DNA of 5,145 bases from Rhodospirillales bacterium (lineage in GTDB: Bacteria > Pseudomonadota > Alphaproteobacteria > Geminicoccales > Geminicoccaceae). The stretch is taken from the NCBI GenBank assembly GCA_007131045.1, contig SLRI01000676.1:1-5145 (forward strand). The letters run 5' to 3'. Position numbers and translations under genes: made by a program. Below the pieces are notes generated by a model that searched no databases, was not told where the DNA came from, and saw only the letters and a program-made list of their open reading frames with translations. Numbering within the stretch: the first letter of the stretch is position 1; every line of letters starts with the position of its first letter. Positions 1-5,145 of this stretch are shown piece after piece.

Positions 1-123
1 GCCCGCGCTTCGATCGGCCGTTATCTGGACTTCTACAACCGCAAGCGCCCGCATTCGAGCCTTGACGCCCGGACGCCGGATCACGCCTACTTCCACCGCC
101 TGCCGCAGGTCGCGGCAGCATGA
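1..123 (+). CDS. IS3-family transposase (OrfB), C-terminal end, partial
   Basis: Reading from base 1 gives 40 codons ending at TGA 121-123, and the gene begins outside the window. The peptide carries GRYLDFYNRKRPHSSLD followed by a TPDHAYFHRLP-like tail. This is the hallmark C-terminal end of the integrase core (rve) in IS3-family OrfB transposases, with the YxxFYNxxRPHSSL pattern and then TPxxAY. The DDE-family catalytic acidic residues would lie upstream, so activity cannot be judged. The protein would cut and join DNA to move the element. The tail looks intact, with no frameshift or internal stop. Its stop lies 117 bases before the start of the RraA-like gene, in the same reading frame. 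Family assignment is firm; the subgroup is not determined. Confidence 0.9.
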   Translation, partial: ARASIGRYLDFYNRKRPHSSLDARTPDHAYFHRLPQVAAA

Positions 124-210
124 ATTGCGCACCCAACGGCAAACGGCAGAGGCTCCACTTATCGCGAGCGGAAATCTGTCCAGACGAACCCAGCCACCTC
201 TGTCCGACAG
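1..210 (+). mobile_element. Right part of an IS3-family insertion sequence; outer boundary uncertain
   Basis: The transposase end is followed by a noncoding stretch without similarity to the downstream catabolic genes, as expected for the end of an insertion sequence. Within it CAGAGG (147-152) and CCTCTG (197-202) form a short inverted pair, and CTGTCC occurs twice (176-181 and 200-205). I place the outer edge at about 200-212 because the downstream Shine-Dalgarno at 225-230 belongs to the next gene. The left end is outside the window, so terminal inverted repeats and target-site duplication cannot be verified. The boundary is inferred. Confidence 0.6.
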
Positions 211-224
211 TCTTGTGCATTTCC

Positions 225-230
225 AAGGAG
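225..230 (+). promoter_or_regulatory. Ribosome binding site of the RraA-like gene
   Basis: AAGGAG lies 10 bases before TTG at 241. It decides the start: the frame is open back to the transposase stop at 121-123, but it contains no ATG, GTG, CTG or TTG between 124 and 240. A second TTG at 236 is in another frame and meets a stop at once. Confidence 0.75.
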
Positions 231-240
231 CACCCTTGCC

Positions 241-885
241 TTGAGCCTCTGCGATCGACTGGCCAAATGCTACACGGGCGCCATCCACGACGCGATGCGC
301 GCCATGGGCTTCAGCGACTTCACCTTGCCGCAGAGCCTGAGGCCGATCCTCCCCGAACAATCCCTCTCTGGGCGCGTGTGGACAGTTAGCGGCCGCGTGG
401 ATCGCACGATTGATGCGGACACCACGCTCCTGGAGTGGACGGGCCTTCTCTCCAAGGCGCCGAAGGATCACGTCATCGTCTGCCAGCCCAATGATTCGAC
501 CGTTGCGCACATGGGAGAGCTGTCGGCCGAGACGCTGCAGATGCGCGGCATCCGCGGCTACGTCGTCGACGGTGGCTGCCGCGATGTCGATTTCCTTCTG
601 CGCATGGGTTTTCAGGTGTTCTGCCGGTACTTCACGCCGCGCGACGTGGTCGGGTACTGGCTGCCGGAAGCCTTCGAGCAGCCCATCAAGATCGGAGACG
701 TCGAGGTACACAGCGGCGACTATCTCCTCGGTGACCGTGACGGTGTGGTCGTCATTCCGGCGGCGCAGGCGGAGGCTGTCATCGGCCGCACCGAGGAGAT
801 GATGGCGACCGAGAACAAGGTGCGGACCGCCATTCTCGACGGCATGGATCCGCAGGAGGCGTATCGGACGTGGGGCAAATTCTAG
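241..885 (+). CDS. RraA-family / 4-hydroxy-4-methyl-2-oxoglutarate aldolase-like protein
   Basis: This 214-residue protein has the RraA / HMG-aldolase fold family signature. The N-terminus resembles aldolase-type members (YTGAIHDAMRAMGF, residues 11-24). It is followed by an HMGEL segment (90-94), the central GYVVDGGCRDVD (106-117) containing the Arg114-Asp115 pair, and GDRDGVVVIP (164-173). In characterised HMG/CHA aldolases the matching Arg-Asp pair binds substrate and a divalent metal. Such enzymes cleave 4-carboxy-4-hydroxy-2-oxo acids to pyruvate plus a second oxo acid, or decarboxylate oxaloacetate, in the cytoplasm during aromatic-acid degradation. Close relatives (RraA proper) instead bind RNase E, and many are mislabelled menaquinone methyltransferases. 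Length and the C-terminal GMDPQEAY region fit the aldolase-like branch. The start is TTG, backed by AAGGAG. The gene lies 94 bases upstream of tctC in the same direction, which suggests that the imported compound or a product of it is its substrate. The exact substrate is inferred, not shown. Confidence 0.85.
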   Translation: MSLCDRLAKCYTGAIHDAMRAMGFSDFTLPQSLRPILPEQSLSGRVWTVSGRVDRTIDADTTLLEWTGLLSKAPKDHVIVCQPNDSTVAHMGELSAETLQMRGIRGYVVDGGCRDVDFLLRMGFQVFCRYFTPRDVVGYWLPEAFEQPIKIGDVEVHSGDYLLGDRDGVVVIPAAQAEAVIGRTEEMMATENKVRTAILDGMDPQEAYRTWGKF

Positions 886-979
886 ACCGGCCGGCTTGTG
901 CTGGCGGGCCGAACTGGCTACGAATCCTGATAAAGTGCGGCCATTGAGGGCCGCCTGCGAATTCGGGGGGCAATAGACC
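886..979 (+). other. Intergenic spacer with two short GC-rich hairpins
   Basis: The 94-base gap between the RraA-like gene and tctC holds two possible stem-loops. One pairs 890-895 with 900-905 (GCCGGC/GCTGGC, one G-U pair, four-base loop). The other pairs 937-942 with 949-954 (GCGGCC/GGCCGC, six-base loop). Neither is followed by a run of T, so neither is a good intrinsic terminator. They could limit read-through or stabilise processed mRNA ends. A G-run at 965-970 lies nine bases before the tctC ATG and is the likely ribosome binding site. I see no convincing -35/-10 pair. Confidence 0.4.
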
Positions 980-1948
980 ATGCATTCGTTCTGGAAGGCC
1001 GGGCTCGCGGCCCTGGCCGGCGTCGCGCTCTTCGCGCCTGCCGCCGAGGCGGATTGGCCAGAGCGGCCGGTAACACTGATCGTGCCGTGGGCGGCGGGCG
1101 GCGGAACCGACGCCATCGCCCGCAAGGTGGCCAATCTGCTCGAGGAGGAGCTCGCCACCACCGTCAACGTGGTCAACCGCACAGGCGGCGCCGGCATCGT
1201 CGGGCACACCGCGATGGTCACCGCGGAACCCGACGGCTACACCCTGGGTCTAGCCACCGCCGAGATCGCCACCTACGAAGGCATGCGGACCGCCGAGATC
1301 AGCTACCGCGACCTCACGCCGATCGCCCTGATCAATCTCGATGCGGCGGCATTCCACGTCGCGGCCGATAGCCCCTGGGAGGATCTCCAGTCGGCACTCG
1401 ACGCCATTCGTGACCAGCCGGGCGAGTTCTTCGTGTCGGGCGGACCGGTCGGCGCCGGCTATCACCTTGCCCTCGCCGGTCTGCTGCAGAGCCAGGGGAT
1501 CGACCCGATGGCGCTGCCGATCGTTCCCTCGGACGGGGCAGCACCCGGGCTCGCCGAATTGGCGGCCGGCAATGTCCATGTCGTCTACTCCTCGGTGCCC
1601 GAGGCGCGGGCGATGCGGGACGCCGGCCGCGTGGAGACCTTGGCCGTATTGTCCGAGGAGCGTCTCGAGGCCTTTCCCGACGTGCCCACCGTGGAGGACG
1701 CCATCGGCGAGCCCTTCGCCGGCGGCTCCTGGCGGGGCATCGTCGCGCCGGCGGGGCTGCCGGATGATGTTCGCGAGCGGCTGATCGAGGCCATGACCGA
1801 AATCTACAACTCGGACGACTACCGCGAGTTCATGGGTACGGCGGGTTTCGGGCTGCTCTGGGCCGCTGGTGACGATTTCGGCGACTTCATGGCCGAGCAG
1901 CACGAGCGCAACCAGGGTGTCATCCAGGCACTCGGCCTCGTGGACTGA
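980..1948 (+). CDS. tctC: TTT transporter periplasmic solute-binding protein (TctC/Bug family)
   Basis: This 322-residue protein has the usual length for Bug/TctC receptors. Residues 1-24 form a Sec-type signal peptide: Lys6, a hydrophobic core, and AEA before Asp25 as the likely cleavage point. The mature protein opens with WPERPVTLIVPWAAGGGTDA (26-45), the family hallmark: a P-x-R-P-(V/I) strand followed by a glycine-rich loop that contacts the ligand carboxylate. Downstream are the conserved NRTGGAG-IVG loop, a PDGYTLG segment, and the late FPDVPTVED and APAGLPDDV motifs typical of this family. It would bind a carboxylic acid in the periplasm and hand it to TctA/TctB. Bug proteins bind diverse ligands (citrate, other dicarboxylates, aromatic acids, nicotinate), so the ligand is open. 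The start is ATG at 980 with a G-rich Shine-Dalgarno at 965-970. No damage is seen. The stop lies 31 bases before tctB, consistent with an operon. Confidence 0.93.
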   Translation: MHSFWKAGLAALAGVALFAPAAEADWPERPVTLIVPWAAGGGTDAIARKVANLLEEELATTVNVVNRTGGAGIVGHTAMVTAEPDGYTLGLATAEIATYEGMRTAEISYRDLTPIALINLDAAAFHVAADSPWEDLQSALDAIRDQPGEFFVSGGPVGAGYHLALAGLLQSQGIDPMALPIVPSDGAAPGLAELAAGNVHVVYSSVPEARAMRDAGRVETLAVLSEERLEAFPDVPTVEDAIGEPFAGGSWRGIVAPAGLPDDVRERLIEAMTEIYNSDDYREFMGTAGFGLLWAAGDDFGDFMAEQHERNQGVIQALGLVD

Positions 1949-1979
1949 GCAAGGGGCGGGTAGTCTCGCCGAGCGCGCC

Positions 1980-2456
1980 ATGCGCTTCAACGACGCCATC
2001 ACGGGCGCCGCGTTCACTTGTTTCGCGGTGCTCGTGCTCCTTTACGCGCAGACGTTCCCGCCGCCCGGCCATCAACCGATCGGCCCGGCATTCTTCCCGT
2101 CGCTGATCGCCGTCTTGATGATGCTGGCCGGCGGCGCGTTGATGGTGCGCGGCGTCCGGGAGTACCTGGCCGACCGCAGCTTGTTCAGGGGCGAGCCCTG
2201 GACCGGCTCGGCCGCCGCCTGGCTGCGAATCCTCATGGTCCCGGCGGCAGTGCTCGCCTATCTGCTGCTCGCCCCGCAGATCGGCTTCATGGCTGCCGCC
2301 GCCCTGGTCGTCATCGCCCTGGCCCTGCAGTTCGGCCGGCGCTTCCTCGTTGCGCTGACGCTCGGTGTCGCCTCGGCGAGCGTGATCTACCTGGTGTTCA
2401 CGCGGCTGTTTCTCGTCCCGCTGCCGGTGGGTCCGCTCGAAGCCCTGTTTCGGTAG
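1980..2456 (+). CDS. tctB: TTT transporter small membrane subunit TctB
   Basis: The ATG at 1980 gives 158 residues, the normal size of TctB. The protein is hydrophobic, with likely membrane segments at about 7-24, 36-58, 82-98, 101-118 and 122-145. The short loop after the first segment (YAQTFPPPGHQPIGPAFFP, residues 22-40) carries the G-P-x-F-x-P pattern seen at the start of the second helix in this family. TctB is the poorly conserved small subunit that partners TctA in the inner membrane and is needed for uptake. A GTG at 1869 in the same frame was rejected: it would overlap tctC by 80 bases, and its extra residues are Ser/Thr-rich and unlike TctB. The ribosome binding site for ATG 1980 is weak (GAG at 1971-1973). 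The start is therefore likely but not certain. The gene lies between tctC (31-base gap) and tctA (6-base gap). Confidence 0.88.
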   Translation: MRFNDAITGAAFTCFAVLVLLYAQTFPPPGHQPIGPAFFPSLIAVLMMLAGGALMVRGVREYLADRSLFRGEPWTGSAAAWLRILMVPAAVLAYLLLAPQIGFMAAAALVVIALALQFGRRFLVALTLGVASASVIYLVFTRLFLVPLPVGPLEALFR

Positions 2457-2462
2457 CGCCGA

Positions 2463-3956
2463 GTGGATATTCTCCTCAGCGCGGCTGGCCTGATCTTCGA
2501 GCCCAACACGCTCCTCATCATCGTCGCCGCAGCCTTCTTCGGGGTGTTCATCGGCTCCGTGCCGGGCCTCACCGCCACCATGGCGACGGCTTTGCTGGTA
2601 CCGCTCACCTTCGTCATGGAGCCGGTGCCGGCAATTGCGGCGATCGTCGTCACCGCCACGACGGCAATCTTCGCTGGCGACATCCCGGGGTGCCTGTTGC
2701 GCATTCCCGGCACGCCGGCCTCGGCCGCCTATGTCGACGAAGCCTACCGCATGCGCCACAAGGGCGAGGTGGAGGCGGCGCTGGGCGCCAGCCTCTCCTG
2801 CTCGGTCATCGGTGGCATCATCGGCGCTGCGGTGCTCGCCCTGACCGCGCCATGGCTCGCCGCGTTCGCGCTCAATTTCTCCAGCTTCGAGTATTTCTGG
2901 CTGTCGGTGCTCGGGCTCTCCTGCGCCGTGGTCGTCTCGCGTGCACCGTTGCCCAAGGCGTTCCTGTCGCTGCTGCTCGGCCTCTTCCTGACGACGATCG
3001 GCATCGATTTGGTGCGCGGCTTTCCCCGCTTCACCTTCGGCCAGCCGGACCTTACCGGCGGCATCAACATCATTCCGGCACTGATCGGCATGTTCGCCAT
3101 CTCGGAGATCATGCGCAAGGCGGCAGGTGACGTCCAGGGCTCAGCCTTGATGGGCATTGCCGCCCCACGTCCGCTGTTGCCCGCGATCTGGCCGACGCTT
3201 CGTCGCTATCGTGTCAATGTGGTACGGGGCGGCATGATCGGCGGACTCATCGGCGCCCTGCCGGGAGCCGGCGCGGACATCGCCGCCTGGATCTCGTTCG
3301 CGGTTGGCCGGCGCTTCTCCCGCGAGCCCGAGAAGTACGGCAGCGGCCACGTCGAGGGCATCGTCGATGGCGCCTCCGCCAACAACTCGAGCGTTGCCGG
3401 CGCCTATATCCCGGCCATGGTGTTCGGCATCCCCGGCGACACGATCACCGCGATCGTGATCGGCGTGCTGATGATCAAGGGCCTCACCCCGGGGCCGATG
3501 ATCTTCCTGCAGCAGACCGAACTGGTCTACGCCATCTTCATCGTGTTCTTCCTCGCCAACATCCTGCTGTTCGGCGTCGGCGCCCTGGCCATCCGGCTCT
3601 CGCGCTTCGTGGTGACGGTGCCGCCCGGCAATCTCTACCCGGTTATCCTGCTCTTCTGCATCGTCGGGGCGTACGCCGTGAACAATTCGGTGTTCGACGT
3701 CTACGTCATGCTCGCGCTCGGCGTAATCGGCTTTCTCATGGAGGAAAACGATTTCCCGATAGCGCCGTGCATCCTCGGCCTCGTGCTGGGCGGAATCGTC
3801 GAGCAGAATCTGGTCGCCTCGATGATCCGGGCGCAGGGTGATCTCCTGTACTTTTTCCACCGCCCGATCGCCGCGGTATTGGGCGTGCTCGCGATCCTGG
3901 TCTGGACGGCGCCCCTCCTATTGTGGGCATGGCGCTGCCGACGTGTGCAAGCATGA
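2463..3956 (+). CDS. tctA: TTT transporter large membrane subunit TctA
   Basis: This 497-residue polytopic inner-membrane protein matches the usual TctA length of about 500. It shows the two related halves of the family. The first has GSVPGL (31-36), a LLVPLTF run (44-50) and RIPGTPASAA (80-89). The second has GALPGAG (264-270), then ANNSSVAGAYIP (306-317), FGIPGD (321-326) and GLTPGPM (340-346). The repeated Pro-Gly loops are the conserved signature thought to form the substrate path. TctA moves the TctC-delivered acid across the membrane using an ion gradient. The gene begins with GTG six bases after the tctB stop, with no clear Shine-Dalgarno, so translational coupling to tctB is likely. 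Variation from consensus is minor: residues 71-79 (AGDIPGCLL) replace the more usual AIPAILL form. The C-terminus ends in an Arg-rich tail. The stop at 3954-3956 touches the end of a broken minus-strand gene, so the last few codons could have been set by a recombination junction. Confidence 0.95.
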   Translation: MDILLSAAGLIFEPNTLLIIVAAAFFGVFIGSVPGLTATMATALLVPLTFVMEPVPAIAAIVVTATTAIFAGDIPGCLLRIPGTPASAAYVDEAYRMRHKGEVEAALGASLSCSVIGGIIGAAVLALTAPWLAAFALNFSSFEYFWLSVLGLSCAVVVSRAPLPKAFLSLLLGLFLTTIGIDLVRGFPRFTFGQPDLTGGINIIPALIGMFAISEIMRKAAGDVQGSALMGIAAPRPLLPAIWPTLRRYRVNVVRGGMIGGLIGALPGAGADIAAWISFAVGRRFSREPEKYGSGHVEGIVDGASANNSSVAGAYIPAMVFGIPGDTITAIVIGVLMIKGLTPGPMIFLQQTELVYAIFIVFFLANILLFGVGALAIRLSRFVVTVPPGNLYPVILLFCIVGAYAVNNSVFDVYVMLALGVIGFLMEENDFPIAPCILGLVLGGIVEQNLVASMIRAQGDLLYFFHRPIAAVLGVLAILVWTAPLLLWAWRCRRVQA

Positions 3957-4216
3957 TTCCGCCGGGGCACCTTTTCCGACGCGCACGAACAAGCGGAAGG
4001 TCCAGTGTGCGAGCGTCAGGTCGGCGCAGAGCGGGATCGACCAGGCGAAGACGCGCGCGTCGGTGATACCGGCGGGATCCACCAAAGGGGCGGTCTCCGG
4101 CTCAGCCAGAAAAGGACCGGCTGCATCAACAGCAGCATGGTGCCCGGTGGCATAAACAAGTCGAGCAGCACCCGGGCGACCGATTGCGTCAGAATTTTGG
4201 GGCGTCTTAGTTCCAC
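3957..4216 (-). pseudogene. Truncated, frameshifted membrane protein; isoprenylcysteine carboxyl methyltransferase-like N-terminus
   Basis: On the minus strand a GTG at 4216-4214, preceded by GGGGAG (4230-4225, 8-base spacing), opens a frame encoding a short basic N-terminus and one clear membrane helix (VARVLLDLFMPPGTMLLL and following residues). After Leu-Trp-Trp near 4079-4087 this frame becomes Ser/Pro/Arg-rich and stops at about 4016. The sensible continuation is in a neighbouring frame: ITDARVFAWSIPLCADL, then WTFRLFVRVGKGAPAE. This pattern, a helix then W-T-x-x-L-F-V-x-x-G-x-G-x-x-A-P, is what I recall just before the R-N-P-M catalytic region in bacterial ICMT/PEMT-like membrane methyltransferases. 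The similarity breaks off at the tctA stop, so the catalytic domain is absent. The frame change fits loss of one base or gain of two, perhaps in the CCCCTTT run (4090-4084). That it is a remnant is quite likely; the family name is from memory of the pattern and less certain. Confidence 0.55.
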
Positions 4217-4224
4217 CGGCCGCG

Positions 4225-4230
4225 CTCCCC
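4225..4230 (-). promoter_or_regulatory. Ribosome binding site of the broken minus-strand membrane gene
   Basis: GGGGAG on the minus strand sits eight bases before GTG 4216-4214. It supports this codon as the true start and shows that the 5' end of the gene survives although its 3' part is lost. Confidence 0.5.
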
Positions 4231-4244
4231 TGTTGGGACATTCG

Positions 4245-5145
4245 ATGAAGACCTCCTCGCCCGCTCTGGCCGGCCATCTCGTCGGGCGAGGTGACCACGC
4301 TCGCCACCTGCTGGCGCATCACCAGGGTCGACGGCATGGTGCTCCGCTTCACCGATCACGACCAGGATCTGGTGGTCGACGGCGAGGTCTACGCGGCGAG
4401 CGCCGCCTACTCGCGCACGGCGATCAGCAACGATGCCGCAATGGGCGCCGACAATCTCGACGTCGAGGGCGTGTTCGACAGCGCGGCGGTGACCGAGGAA
4501 GAGCTGCGTGCCGGCCCCTTCGACCGGGCCGAGGTGCGCATCTTCCTGGTCAACTGGGCCGATCCCTCGATGGGCATCCTGCGGCTGGTTCGGCGAGGTG
4601 GTGCTGTCCGAGCAGGGTGTGTTCCGGACCGAGCTCAGGGGCCTGACCCAGGTGCTGCAGCAGCGCATCGGCGAGCTCTACAGCCCGGAATGCCGCGCCG
4701 ATCTCGGCGACCATCGGTGCCGGGTGCCGGTCCAGCCGCCGCTGGTCCTCCGCGAGACCGCCTACGCGCTCGGCGATCACGGGCGGGCGGCGACCGGTTC
4801 GGGCTCGGGCTCGGCGGTGTACGAGAACCGTCTCTACCGCTGTGTCGTCGCCGGGACCACCGCCGAGGACGAGCCCGTTTACGACACCACCGTCGGCGAG
4901 CCGACCACCGATGGCACCGCGGTGTTCGAGGCGATGGAGGCCTGGAGCCGCTCAGGTGCCGTCGTGGACGTCGTCGACCGCGCCGTCTTCACAGCAGCGA
5001 TCAACGAGCCGCGCGCCGTCGATGGCTGGTTCGCCGGTGGCGTGCTCACCTGGGAGACCGGGTCCAACGCCGGCCGCTCGATCGAGGTCGAGAACTGGAC
5101 GCAAGCGACGGGTGCGATCGAGCTGCTGCTGCCGATGGGCTATGA
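4245..5145 (+). pseudogene. DUF2163 / phage BR0599-type tail hub protein (GTA gp13-like), two frameshifts, 3' end outside window
   Basis: Three frames join into one family-typical protein. ATG 4245 gives MKTSSPALAGHL. From 4282 the next frame gives SGEVTTLATCWRI, then LRFTDHDQDLVVDGEVY and FLVNWADPSMGIL. From 4586 a third frame gives WFGEVVLSEQGVFRTELRGL, then LYSPECRADLGDHRC, DGWFAGGVLTWETGSNAGR and finally LLLPMGY at the window edge. This order (S-P-A-L-x-x-H-L, T-T-L-A-T-C-W, F-T-D-H-D, V-N-W, G-E-V, C-x-x-D-L-G-D-x-x-C, G-x-x-T-W-x-x-G-x-N-A-G-R) is that of DUF2163/BR0599 proteins. In Rhodobacter capsulatus GTA the member is a tail hub protein. About 299 residues are present, and the final Cys/Arg-rich segment is expected beyond 5145. 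Each break fits one inserted or two deleted bases. Either the gene is decaying or the sequence has errors. The GTG at 4291 with the stop at 5143-5145 is also an open frame, but only its first 98 or so codons are family-like. The usual GTA neighbour upstream (gp12-like) is absent. Confidence 0.8.
4796..4816 (+). repeat. Short tandem TCGGGC repeat encoding a Gly-Ser linker
   Basis: TCGGGC is repeated in tandem, with a degenerate third copy, inside the tail hub gene. In the frame used after 4586 it encodes a Thr-Gly-Ser-Gly-Ser-Gly-Ser-Ala linker before an inserted YRC...TDGT module. Slippage-prone, but the frame is preserved across it. Confidence 0.5.

Noticed and set aside
62..389. Small plus-strand open frames starting at 62 and 120
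   Set aside because: They overlap the transposase end, the IS end and the RraA-like start in other frames and show no motif or ribosome binding site.
886..979. Possible intrinsic terminator between the RraA-like gene and tctC
   Set aside because: Both stem-loops are short and lack a following T-run, so a terminator call is not supported; they are recorded only as hairpins.
1250..2017. Long minus-strand open frame opposite tctC
   Set aside because: It is the complement of a gene with a clear signal peptide and Bug-family motifs. The peptide is His/Arg/Gly-rich with no recognisable domain, as expected of a shadow frame in GC-rich DNA.
1920..2759. Minus-strand open frame of 279 codons opposite tctB and the start of tctA
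   Set aside because: Its product is dominated by Arg, Glu, His, Gln and Gly with no motif, while the plus strand encodes well-defined membrane subunits.
2018..3130. Plus-strand open frame of 370 codons overlapping tctB and tctA
   Set aside because: It is Arg/Ala/Pro-rich and crosses two genes in an alternative frame; there is no family similarity.
3141..3860. Minus-strand open frame of 239 codons opposite tctA
   Set aside because: It is rich in Asp, Glu, His and Arg and is the complement of conserved TctA motifs, so it is a shadow.
4005..4646. Plus-strand open frame spanning the membrane-gene remnant and the tail hub start
   Set aside because: Only the short part from ATG 4245 to about 4280 is family-like (the hub N-terminus). 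The part before it is the complement of the minus-strand remnant and the part after it is out of frame.

Overview
The window is high-GC DNA (judged by eye) with G/C-rich third codon positions. It carries gene families typical of Alphaproteobacteria or related proteobacteria: an IS3-type transposase, a tripartite tricarboxylate transporter (TTT), and a DUF2163/BR0599 tail protein of the kind found in gene transfer agents (GTAs) and prophages. I cannot name the genus.

Layout, left to right. (1) Positions 1-123 are the last 40 codons of an IS3-family transposase, followed by the noncoding end of that element (about 124-210). (2) An apparently intact four-gene block on the + strand follows: an RraA-like / HMG-aldolase-type gene (241-885, TTG start), then tctC (980-1948), tctB (1980-2456) and tctA (2463-3956). 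(3) Immediately after the tctA stop, on the minus strand, lies a broken gene (about 3957-4216). It looks like the N-terminal membrane part of an isoprenylcysteine-carboxyl-methyltransferase-like protein, with one frameshift and its catalytic half missing. (4) Divergent from it, starting 28 bases away, is a DUF2163/BR0599 GTA-type tail hub gene (4245 to beyond the window) with two apparent frameshifts, near 4281 and 4585.

The middle block makes sense as a uptake-and-catabolism cassette. A periplasmic binding protein (TctC) captures a carboxylate and the TctA/TctB membrane complex imports it. The RraA-family protein is a candidate aldolase or decarboxylase acting on a 4-carboxy-4-hydroxy-2-oxo acid or similar metabolite. 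The substrate cannot be read from sequence.

The most notable feature is the mosaic structure. An intact transport/catabolic cassette has an IS end on its left and decayed or mis-sequenced genes on its right. The frame that stays open to a TGA at 5143-5145 is not the biologically sensible frame of the tail gene after about 4585; that protein continues in another frame and leaves the window open. I found no CRISPR array, tRNA, rRNA or convincing new multi-gene system.
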